Of a stretch of 64,000 nt of DNA, positions 14,865 through 24,704 are shown one piece after another. The stretch's first letter is position 1, and every line of letters starts with the position of its first letter. This DNA comes from Opisthocomus hoazin (taxonomy: Eukaryota; Chordata; Aves; Opisthocomiformes; Opisthocomidae): assembly GCF_030867145.1 (NCBI RefSeq), contig NC_134414.1:64515397-64579396 (forward strand). The letters are read 5' to 3'. Made by a program: the position numbers and the translations under genes. The notes under the pieces are model-generated. The model was not told the origin of the DNA, searched no databases, and saw nothing but the letters and a program-made list of their open reading frames with translations.

Positions 14865-15372
14865 GATGCTCACTAGACCACACCAACACTACAGCACCCA
14901 GTTTCGGGCCACCCAATACAATGAAGATATTGATACACTGCAGTGAGTTCAGATGGTCATGGGGCGGGAGCACTTGCTTTGTGAAAAGCAGCTCAGGAAA
15001 CTGGGTTTGTTCAACTTGAGAAGAGGTGGCTTTGGGGTGACCTAATAGCAGTCTTCCCCTACCTGTGAGGAGGTTATCCAGAAAAAGCAGCGAGGCTCTT
15101 CAGTGGTGCATGTGGGAGCTCGAGAAACAACAGGTATAAACCAAAACACAAGAGGCCCTGACTTGATTCAAGGAAAAGGGTTTTCACGATGCAGATAAAC
15201 ACTGAAGCAAGCTGCCCAGAGGGGCTGTGCAGTCTCCATCCCTGCAGGTTTTCAAGACACATTGCATAAAGCCCTGAACAACCTGGTCTGCCCACGCAGG
15301 TGACCTTGCTTTGAACAGGAAGTTCGACCAGAGACCCCCAAGGTTCCTTCCAACCTGAATTATACTATGATA
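14865..15372 (+). mobile_element. CR1 LINE 3' end, old plus-strand copy
   Basis: Starts in the region matching 'ctcactagaccacacc...cagcacccagtttcgggc' and runs in order through the C-terminal ORF2 and 3' UTR. It ends near 15,372 with ggttccttccaacctgaa followed by a tatactatgata tail, the usual CR1 3' ending. It is heavily mutated, with internal deletions and no open frame. Confidence 0.75.
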
Positions 15373-16949
15373 GAAGTTGTGGGACTGTATCAGGCTAGAC
15401 AAAATGAGTGGAGGGAAAGAAAAAGAGAAATAGACTTACAATTACTCTTGTATTATTTGATAGCATATGCAGTTAAAATTGCAGTATGGTCCTCATACAG
15501 ATCCTCTAGCACAGCTGAAGCCTGGAGCAGGTGGAATGATCTCCCTCACACTTACAGTGGCAACACACAGCACAGGGAAAAGGCAACGCTTCAGGGAAGG
15601 GATGAGAGAAAGCGATTCTACGTGGCCAAGAACTTCTGTCAGAACGTTGGCAACATGATGGTGACTCCAGCTATTAGCCAAGGACATGAGCCGTTACAGT
15701 CAGAACATTGCAGAGAGGGGTGGTTATCTGGGTAATTCCAACAGAAAAGAGGTGTCTTGTAAGACAGAGAAATCAGGAGTGACAGTGACATTTAATATGT
15801 TTTCTGAAGATGTTAAGAGCAAATAAGTGCCACACTTAAAGAATTTACACAAATCTTCATGTAAAGGGCATCCTTAAAAAACACTGTAATGGTAAATCAA
15901 TAGAATGTTATATTCTCCTGGTACAGTCTGTCCTCGTTTAGTGTTAATTGGTTTTTGGAAGTGAGGAAAAGGGAATTGTACTTGACATGGTCCATAAAAC
16001 GTAATTAAAACTTTTGGAGTGAAAAAGACCAGAAAATTCTAAATAGCTGCAGAATTTAAGAACAGTGATTTACTGCTGCTTGAATAGTTCTGGTTTTGAA
16101 GAAAAAAGGTATTAAGCACACTCTTCAGAGAGACAGAATGAAAAAGGTATTACATTTGCAAACTCAATGACTTAACTACATCCATACATTTCCCCTGTCT
16201 CGTATTAAATTACCTGTGTAACACTTGCCCTCTCTGTCAGAATGCTGGGAAAAAAAAAGTATTTTGAAAGATGGGAAAAAGAAAGGTAGCATCAGTTCAT
16301 ACAGAAAATGCATCCTATCATGGCAAGTGTTCTCTGCTTAAGCAGTTCATGTGACCTAAAATCTCATGCAAGTTTCACACTCTACTTAAATCAAGAGAGT
16401 TATGAAAATTATTTGACAAGGTTTGAGTTCAAAGAGCATATGCTTTTAGAACATGAGAAACATAGAAAAAGACTTGAATAAGAATAGAAAGTACATTGCT
16501 TCAAAAGAGATGACAAAAACTACAGTGAAATGAACTTATTTTTTGCTCTGAACAGGAACTATTAATGCTGCTTATGATTACACAGAAAAATAATTTGGCT
16601 AATCCACCAAAGAGCAGAAGCGTATCAGAGTTAGCAGCAGAAGGCAAATGCCACAACATAGCCCTAGAATTTATTTTTCTCGTTTCAGTTCACAACACCC
16701 TCACAACTGCACCTTTGTGACTGCACCTACACTCTCAAGTTTGAAACGTAGACCAGGCAGTCACGTACCCTCACTTCCCAAAAGTTCTCCAAGAAGAACA
16801 AATGCAACCGTACGAACAACAGAAGCAGAGGAGGCAAAAAATCCTGGTCACATCAGCAGTCAGCTGAAAGTCATTTTCAAGAGGAAACTTCTCTTGAAAT
16901 AGGCAGTTGGGTTACTATTGGGAGTCATGAAAACATACAGAAAGAGTCA
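15373..16949. other. Non-coding stretch, no gene seen
   Basis: No recognisable gene or repeat. The plus-strand frame at 15,367-15,735 begins at the CR1 tail and shows no domain. Confidence 0.5.
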
Positions 16950-17050
16950 GAGGAACGTCGGTTGGCAGGGACCTTTGAAGGTCACCTACCCCAGCCTCCC
17001 CTCGGAGCAGGGCTGAAGCCAACGCTAGGCAACACTTCTTCAAGCGAAGA
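16950..17050 (-). mobile_element. Possible CR1 3'-end fragment
   Basis: The words gttggcagggacctttgaag and gtcacctaccccagcctccc resemble the minus-strand copy of a CR1 3' terminus. It is short, with unclear ends. Confidence 0.35.
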
Positions 17051-18419
17051 GGCTGTCCTCAGCGTAACCGTGGGTGGGAGAGACAGCAGGATGCCTGGTG
17101 CAAAACCAGGCCTGGTTTGTACCTGGTATTCTCTGCAGGCACCTAGCTTTCCATGTCAAAAATCAGCTAAGGAAAACATGAACTGACACGATGATCCTTT
17201 CTAAAGGATAAAAAGCAGAGACTGCATTAAGTGAAGCATTTGCAGCAGTATTTCTGCCCTGAACTGGTATGAGAAAACGATCAGCAAAAAACTCTGACCA
17301 CACATTTCAAGGAGTCACCAAAAGAAAATTTGTAAGGAGTAGCTGACGTGACAGATATTGACAACATGACCCATTCTCTTCTGCAACTGAGTGAAGCTTT
17401 GTTCAACATTCCAGTGGTCTCAAAACAAACTCATGAACAAGCTCAGAGAAGCTTGTTTGTGAAGCTGGTGCGGAACACCACGGTAATTTGGGAAGCGAGG
17501 AGAAAACAGGCTGCAAGAACCCAAGCAAAATGAAGTATGACACGTGTATTAAGCAGTTAATATTTGTCAGCAACAGGGTGCAGATTTTAAAACACTAGCA
17601 ACGTACGTGAAGTCCATTTTTTTATTTCACATCTAACACCCCTGACAATTTGGGTTTGGGACAGACAGTAACAGAGCCATCTGTTCCGTCTGGCTTTTAT
17701 TTACCGGTGGCAATAGAATGCCGTAACACACTTGGGTAAAAAGACACGTCGGTTTTCACCTGACTTGGGTGGCTGTGATGGAGCAAGCGCAGCAGATGAG
17801 CGCTGGCTGAGCATACCCACACTTTACAGACAACGTCTAGGTTTTTAAGGCTTCTCTCAGGGGGAGGGGAGAAGAAGGATGGAAGCATGCCCATTTTTCA
17901 TTCAGACAGGAGAAATTTAAAGCCTCTCTTAACGGCCTGTGTCACACAACAAACAATTTTAATTGTCAAGAAATTGCTTTTCCAGGCTGACTGCCTGCTT
18001 GCACTGGAGAGTATATAGAACAAGTCCACTCCCCACACCGTCCTGCATGAACAGCTCGGTCATGGAGATACATGAGAGAGTCATGCCTCTCTACATTACG
18101 CTCTACGTGACTTGCTGCCTTGATGCTTTCCAACCATAGCAAAAATTACAGAAGTAGCCAATTAAAAAGCTCTGAAGCAAAAAACGAGGAAGTTAATTGT
18201 CTGGAGCTAACACAGCTATGGCTAAATGAACCTTAACTCGAAAGCAAAAGGTTGACATAATTCTAAAATGGAAAAGGGTACAGAAAAAGGAGGAAATTCA
18301 GTGAAATGGAATCCTTGGGAGGATTAAAAAAAAAAAAACAACGAAGAAACAAACTAGTCCGGCCCAAGCAACGCAGAGAGACCAATGCTCGGGAAGGGTT
18401 ATCTTGTGAGGACAGAGGC
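17051..18419. other. Non-coding stretch left of the CpG island
   Basis: No gene or repeat recognised. Base composition shifts sharply to GC-rich at about 18,420. Confidence 0.5.
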
Positions 18420-18870
18420 ACCACCCTCACCGCCCGCCTTCACCCCGACACCCGCGCCCCCTCCTTCCCGCCCTCCCGCCAGCCCAGGTATCTGTCAGCC
18501 AAACGCACGCTGCCCCTCCTGGCGAGGGGAAGGCACGCCGCTGAAGCGAGCACCGGGACCGTAACGAACGCTTCTGCCGGGAGGACGCCCTCAGCACCGC
18601 ACCGCCGGCACCAGGCCCGGCGCACCTCCCCGGCCCGCCAGCACCGCTCCCAGCTGCGGGCGGCCCTCCCGCCGCGGAAGGCTCGCCGCCGCCCGGCCGA
18701 GGCGCGCTGCTCGGACCGCCGCAGGCCTGGCGCACCTTCCGCGGCGGGGGGGGAAGGCAGCGCAGCGCCCGGCGGGGCTGCTCTCGGTCCCGCTGCCCCC
18801 GCCCGCCAAGGAGCCGGCGGCATGGCCCCGCCGCCCCACCGACCCCTCAGCCCGAGCGTGCGGCCGCCGC

Positions 18871-18880
18871 GTCACGTGAC
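18871..18880. promoter_or_regulatory. CLEAR-type E-box palindrome GTCACGTGAC
   Basis: A perfect 10-base palindrome inside the CpG island. It equals the CLEAR consensus bound by TFEB/TFE3/MITF and also contains the CACGTG core used by USF and MYC/MAX. Function here is inferred from the motif and its setting. Confidence 0.55.
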
Positions 18881-18888
18881 GGCAAGGG

Positions 18889-18911
18889 CGGGGCGCCCCG
18901 CCCCGCCCCGG
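18889..18911. promoter_or_regulatory. GC-box pair (Sp/KLF type)
   Basis: A gggcggggc word followed directly by ccccgccccgcccc forms opposed GC boxes a few bases from the CLEAR-type palindrome. Confidence 0.5.
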
Positions 18912-18954
18912 CGGCGCGGGTCCTAGCGCGCGCCCCCCGGCTCGCGCCACTCAC

Positions 18955-19040
18955 TCGCCAGCGCTCACCGCTCCCTCCGCTCCCGCCTGCGGCCGCCTCG
19001 TTCTGCCCGTCCCGGGGCGCCTCTCCGGGGAGTAGGCGGC
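18955..19040 (-). other. Candidate first non-coding exon, minus strand
   Basis: Read on the minus strand, two good donor sites follow the GC-box cluster: gtgagc with the exon ending at 18,969, and gtgagt with the exon ending at 18,955. With GC boxes at 19,041-19,086 upstream, this would fit a short 5' UTR exon of a leftward gene. The start of transcription cannot be fixed from sequence. Confidence 0.35.
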
Positions 19041-19086
19041 GGGGCGGGGCCGGCGGCGGGGCGGGGCGTCGGCGGGAGGGGCGGGC
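19041..19086. promoter_or_regulatory. GC-box cluster
   Basis: Three plus-strand GC boxes in 46 bases: GGGGCGGGGC at 19,041-19,050 and 19,058-19,067, and GGGGCGGGC at 19,078-19,086. These are typical Sp1/KLF sites of TATA-less promoters. Confidence 0.6.
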
Positions 19087-19395
19087 AGCCTGTTGCCGGC
19101 TGGCTCCGGCGCGCCCCGTCCGTCAGGGCGCCGCCCGCCCGCGCTCTGCTCCGCGCCTGGAGCCGGGCCAGGCCGCTCGGGGCAGCGTCTCCTTCGCTCC
19201 TCGTTTCAGCCGCTGAGTTAATTAATCAAGCGTTCCGCCACCCCCCTCGAGCGCTGCCCTGTGCGGTCAGGCGGACGCGTTCAGCGCCAGTACGCCCGTG
19301 CGCAGGCGAGGTTCCGAGCTGTCACCTGAGGGGAGGAACGTCTTCCTGCCCGTCGCGGTACCAGGCCACCGCGCCCTGCGGATCTCCTTCCTTGT

Positions 19396-19655
19396 AGAAT
19401 CATGGGTTGGAAAAGACCTCTAAGATGAAGTCCTACCATCCACCCAAGAGCACCATGCTTACTAAACCATGTCCCAAAGTGCCACATCGACGCGTTTTTT
19501 GAACACCTCCAGGGATGGGGACTCCACCACCTCCCTGGGCAGCCTGTTCCAGTCCTCTTTCAGTGAAGAAATTTTTCCTAATATCCAATCTAAACCTCCC
19601 CTGATGCAACTTGAGGCCATTGCCTCTCATCCTAGAGCACTGCCTATAGACCACT
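19396..19655 (-). mobile_element. CR1 LINE 3' end at the edge of the CpG island
   Basis: The 3' terminus (tagaatcatgggttgg, 19,396) faces left. The minus-strand frame at 19,433-19,654 contains [20 protein letters not shown], the CR1 ORF2 C-terminus. It closely resembles the copy starting at 27,482, suggesting the same relatively young subfamily. It is about 260 bases and truncated at the 5' side. Confidence 0.92.
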
Positions 19656-19949
19656 GTCTCTAGTCCTAGTTCCTTGTAGCAGAACCCTAAATCAAAAACT
19701 TATTACAAAAATAAACACCGTTATCACAACTAAAATCTATGCAAAAAGATAGCAAAATGCAGATTTATTACATGGATCCATTACAAATGCATTTACTTCT
19801 TGCTCAGCTGAAAATAAATCAGAGCGTACCATCGGCGATCAAAACGATTGACACCACATTAAAAACCAGTTCAGCCCGGCAATCACAAGCAACCAATTCC
19901 CGTACCTGTGGGGATTTTTTTCCTAATAAAAATACTTATTTTAAAAATC
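19656..19949. other. AT-rich spacer between two GC-rich blocks
   Basis: Unique-looking AT-rich DNA lying between the CR1 copy and the second GC-rich block. No gene recognised. Confidence 0.5.
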
Positions 19950-20360
19950 CCCGACCCCCTCGCTGTGCGCTGTCGCTGCCACACACCTAACACCCGCGCC
20001 ACAGGGCAGCCCGCGCCGCGCGTCTCCTTCCGCGGGTGGCTGTGCGCTCCTTCTGCCGCGCCGCGCAGGACCCAAGTCGCCGTGTCCGTAGCGTCACACC
20101 CGCGTGTGGCCGCGTCGCACCATGGCGCGGTCCGAGGTGGCCAGGGGCACCTGCCGCTTGCAGGGGTACGCGACAGGCCTTTGGCTCCCTCGGCGTTGAC
20201 GTCACAGAAATTGTAATGTGTGACCTCGCTTTTGTTTCTAGCAGGTTTCAGTCGAGTTCAGCACGCCCTCGTAAACACGCGTTTGGCAGAGGCACACCAG
20301 AGCCGTGGAAGGAAGGGCTACGCAGTGGAAGGGCCAATCGAGAACCCCGCGGGAGTCTAC
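19950..20360. promoter_or_regulatory. Second GC/CpG-rich block
   Basis: A smaller CpG-dense block with a perfect CRE (20,197-20,204). It also has an ATG in strong Kozak context (caccATGGCG, ATG at 20,122) that opens a frame of only 25 codons, ending at the TGA inside the CRE. It could be an alternative or divergent promoter, or the detached shoulder of the main island. Confidence 0.45.
20197..20204. promoter_or_regulatory. CRE palindrome TGACGTCA
   Basis: Full-length consensus for CREB/ATF proteins, in a CpG-rich setting where such sites are usually active when unmethylated. Confidence 0.5.
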
Positions 20361-23300
20361 TCGTAATGACCGGTACATGCGTGGACCTATGCTCCTGTGA
20401 AATGTGGAACACAAGCAGGAACCTGCAAATAAATTTTAAGATACTTCAACTAAAACAAAACCCACCATACAGAAATGAGGTATGCTATCACATTTAACAT
20501 TCTGACAGCTACAGCCTGAAATATCAACTTCAATTTCAGAAAAAAATCTCACCTTTGCAGATTTACAGTTGCTTTAGATTGCTTTTTAAAACAAAGTGAA
20601 GGACACCAAAAGTCATTTCAGCAAGAAGGCATTGAATTTATTGTGATCACAGACAAGCTAACAATCGATCGAACTGGACCTGAATGTTCTGTTTCCATAG
20701 GCAGAGAACTGACATTCAGATGCTTTCTCAGCCACATAAATTTAGCTGTCTGCAGAAAGCTCTCTTAATTTGCCTCATCCTGTTCCCTCATCCAGCTACT
20801 GTAACCCTCTCTCAAGGCCAGGACCTGCCAATCTGCATCAACGCCAATCATTTTGTATTCTTGGTGCAGATCACGCACGACACTGCTAGAGGTGTATGGG
20901 ACCAGATCACTTCAACTGAAAGCAGCAGTGAGATTTTCTTCACACACACGAGCCCATCACCTTAGTTACCCTTCGAAGTCGGGGAAGAGGAACACCTGCT
21001 CCAAGTACACGCTGCCTCATGTTCTAAAGATGCTCTCTTTAGATGAAGAATCATGTTTCAGGTTTCCTATTTTTTTTTCCCAGTGACCACACAGAGAAAT
21101 TAGGATGAATAATCCTAAACCCCAGATGCAGGTATCTCAAATATGAAGTAAACACGTTCCAAATGAATAGGCTCTTTATTTTTAACAAACCATTCAAAAG
21201 TATTGAAGATTTTTATTTCTGACTGCTCATAAACACACACACACACACAAACCACATCTCTAAAGTTTAAATCCTAAGTATGAAATTAAATAACAGGAAA
21301 CTTCATGTACATGGCATTGGTCTAAACATGACAGAAACATCCAATTAGGGAACTCCCTCGGAAGTTTTTGCTGAAAAGAGACTGTCATCCACAGCAGTCA
21401 TTGTGAGTCTTTTTCTGACTCCATTCTGTGCATTGAATCATTCTGTATTTCTCTCCTCAGAACAGTATTTGAACAAGCAATCTTTGAAAAAAAAAAGTAT
21501 CCAGGTTTCTTAATTTCATTGCAGAATCAAGCAGGCCAGCTGATAAGCAAGAAACTTTAATCTTCTGTAACTAGCAATGGTGGAAAGGTAACGTGGGGAA
21601 AAATCCAGCACGCTGGAAAGACAGACAATGTCTGTAAAAACAGTTACGTACAAACCCACTTTTTCTTCACCTTTTTCTCTTTCAGGTTGCGTGTTCTGTG
21701 CTATTCCAGGAGTCAGTTATGAGGTATGAAAAAACAAGCAAAAGGTTAACATTATAGCCATTTTAATAAAACTCACTGTATTATTTGCACTCTCAAAATA
21801 TTTCTGAAAATAAAGTAAAAAAATATTTAGCAATCTTGAAAGTCTTAAGGATTTTTTAATTAAAAAACCAGCCTTGTTTGTTGCTTCTTTTGAACCCAAT
21901 TCTGCCTCAACATCATGCTCAGACATAAGTGTATTCTTATTACCATCATACAAGCAATCACATTGAATTTCTATACCACTGAAAATTATTTAAATGATAT
22001 CAAACATCCAATTTGTTGGCATGTCTCTTCCATCCAAGACTCTTCAGTAGAAGGACAAACTGACTCCCACAGAGGAATTCCCACAACTTTGGTTCATAAT
22101 AACCGAGGGAGAATTCATACCTCATACACAGTATTGATCTACCGGATTTCTGTAAAGCTAATATGGCAGGCAACAGGGAAAAAACATACATGTGAACTTC
22201 ATGATGAGAATAATTTAAACTCAGTGTGTCATATTCCAAATATACAGAAAAGACCTGACTATACTAAACACATCTCTGTTCTGCTGTAAACTAGCTCATC
22301 CAGCCAGATCCCAGCTCTCTAATACCTCATGAGTGAGGCAGCTAAGCGTTCTCTGTATCTGATGAATAACAGGCTACGTATGGAAAGCCTTAGAAGTCTG
22401 CTCTTTGTACTGAAGGGTGAATTGATTTCAGTATTTCAGACACAAACATTGGTACTGACTAAACGATGCTGGTTAACAGAAGATGACTAGCCATGTGGGT
22501 GCAGCGTTCTGCTGGATCAGTACAGATACTTATCAAAGAGCACATTTAAATCCTGCACAGATATTCAGAAACTAGTTTCTGAAAATTCTGTCCAAAAACC
22601 AGAAGAAATGGAAGCAAATGCCATGAACTCAGTACCCTACATAAACTCATTAGTCCTGCTGAGAAACAGGGTTCATTACCAGGAGAGGAGCACCGCCCTA
22701 GCACAAATACATGCCTCTGGTACCTCAACTAAAATCAGTATGGCAACATACTATATAATGTAAGCATATTCATTCATTCAGAGCCAAATCTGTGGACAGC
22801 ACCACACTACCACAGCCTTGCTGGCCAGATTTATAGTTAGTCTGGCACGAATATGACGTTGAAGTAGCTGCACTACTTGTAGTACCCCAGCTAGCTTTGT
22901 CAGAGGATGCTTTGGTAGCTCTGCAGTATTGCAGTGTGCTCTGTGGGCATGCTTGGTTCTTGAAACAACTTTCAAGAACAAATGCCCTTTCCAGGCAAAT
23001 CTATAATGTAAACATAGCCTAGGTTGAAAACATAGTATAGATGTAGAATGGTTACACGGTGGTCAGGTGGCAAGGTCACACGACGTCTTGTCCTACAGCA
23101 GCCATTCCCTCTACACTTTAAATGCTTCTCCGCATAAGTGAGTTGTGCACGGAGAACATTCCACAATCTCTATACAATAATCATTGGACGAGCTATGAAA
23201 ACTGCAAATATCAGATTGATCATTTTTTCCTATGAGTGGGGACAGAGGGAAAGGATAAAGGAATATGCAAAGACAGGTTAAGTTCTTCAATTTTCACATC

Positions 23301-24552
23301 CAATAGCAATCTTCCAATCTCAAAGAAAAAAACCCAACAAATAAATAGACATGACTACTTCCTGAAGCAGGAATGTAGATATTAGCACAAGACAAACGCC
23401 TCTGGACAGCCGGAGTTTAAACACGTCTTAAAGCACAGCACGTTTTGAAAAGTGACACTGTGTCAACGTGTACCCTCTCTGAATCATCCCACATCAGTGT
23501 GATCAGTTTATGCATTAACAGCTCTGCTTATTTAACCGCCGCTTCAGCGAACGCATGAGCCATGGGAGACAAAGGTGAATCCGAGTTTCTTCCAGTTAAT
23601 ACATCAACAGCCAAGGTCAGGTGCTCTGCCCAGTTACTTTTTTACAGAAATGCTCTCCTTGCTCACCAACAACACAGGAGCCGAACCAGAAAGGAATGAA
23701 ATACCTGAGAATGCAGGAATTAGCTCCCCTAGACGCTATACTGTATTTAGACCACTGACCTGCGGCAGGAGCTAAAACAATTCTGACTTGTTGCCCAAGT
23801 TGTCTGTGCTAGATGAGGCTGCCTGCACGAAGAGAACCTCTAGTTGACTCCCTGTCACCTCACACTTCTTTTCCCTTTTCTGCTTGCTAAAGTCTCCGTC
23901 TTAATCCAAGAATATTTTTTCCACTCGAGCATACCTCAGCAGTATGCTGGCTGACAAACCTTTATGGTCAAATCCTTGTCCTCATTTACGCCTCCACAAA
24001 TCTGACACTTCAAGTTATGCCAGAAACAAGAACAAGGGTGTAACTCAAATTACAAGAGCAGACTTGACATTCTGGAGAGAATCCATTCTTCTGCTGGCTC
24101 TGCAGGACTGGCAGTAGAAGGCAGTAATAAAACTGCAGTGGCCAGATATTCTTTGTACTTGAAAAGATCAGGATTTAAACAGGAAATTGCACTTTTTTTT
24201 AGAATCACTTTCAGAAATAAAACTGCCTTCTGATATTCATCCGGCTACTAAAAAGTCAGATGAAGATATCAAATTACAAGTGAAAGCTGTGAAATTCCAT
24301 CTGCATTGCTTTCATACACCTATAAAAACATTCTAAGGGACTTTAAAAGCAGTTCAAGAGTAAAACGAAAACGATCCCCCAAACTGCAGCTGAAATGTTA
24401 GGATCTGTAGGAGGGCATAATTGGACATTCAAGTGTGCATTGCTGGTGGCATTATTATTTTTGAGAAATAATGACTGAATGCTTTACATGGTCAAAAGTA
24501 ACCATGTAACATTAATCATAAACAGCATGCACGGACAACCTGAAGAGAAACA
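20361..24552. other. TMTC4 3' flank: presumed 3' UTR plus intergenic DNA
   Basis: Directly downstream of the TMTC4 stop on the minus strand. I found no AATAAA close to the stop. On that strand AATAAA occurs at 21,212-21,217 and 21,175-21,180, which would imply a 3' UTR of about 3.3 kb, and ATTAAA occurs near 21,763. A nearer variant signal may be used instead. There is a short (AC)n at about 21,233-21,250. No other gene was seen. Confidence 0.45.
21233..21250. repeat. (AC)n microsatellite
   Basis: About nine AC units in the region between the second GC-rich block and the TMTC4 stop codon. Confidence 0.8.
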
Positions 24553-24704
24553 TCAGGCACCGCCTTTCTTTTGCAATTGTTCCAGTTTTCTTCTTAGGAG
24601 GTTGTAGTTTTCCTTGGTCCCGGGTGCCATAGGATCAAGCTTCAGAGAGACTTCATAGTGCTTCTTTGCTAAGTCAAGATTTCCCCAGCGATGATAAAGC
24701 ACAG
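24553..24704 (-). CDS. TMTC4: TMTC4 last coding exon (TPR 7 end and C-terminus)
   Basis: Acceptor catgttccag precedes 24,704. The exon has 152 bases: two complete the split Ala codon from the previous exon, then 49 codons and TGA at 24,555-24,553. It encodes the second half of TPR 7 ([18 protein letters not shown]), the linker [15 protein letters not shown], and ends QKKGGA. The 5'-extended open frame upstream of 24,704 is intron. Confidence 0.96.

Larger units (their letters stand above)
18420..19395. promoter_or_regulatory. CpG island, candidate promoter (possibly GGACT, leftward)
   Basis: This is the main GC- and CpG-dense block of the window, bounded by AT-rich DNA on the left and a CR1 copy on the right. 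It holds several GC boxes and a GTCACGTGAC palindrome. No TATA box is evident. Human gene order PCCA-GGACT-TMTC4, with GGACT and TMTC4 on the same strand, would place the GGACT 5' end just beyond the TMTC4 3' end, as here. The GGACT coding exon is not in the window, so the assignment is inference. Long open frames on both strands here are products of stop-poor GC-rich sequence. Confidence 0.7.

Noticed and set aside
18306..18950. Long overlapping open frames on both strands (up to 206 codons)
   Set aside because: They lie in the CpG island, are rich in R, P, A and G on every frame, and overlap on both strands. Stop-poor GC-rich sequence explains them.
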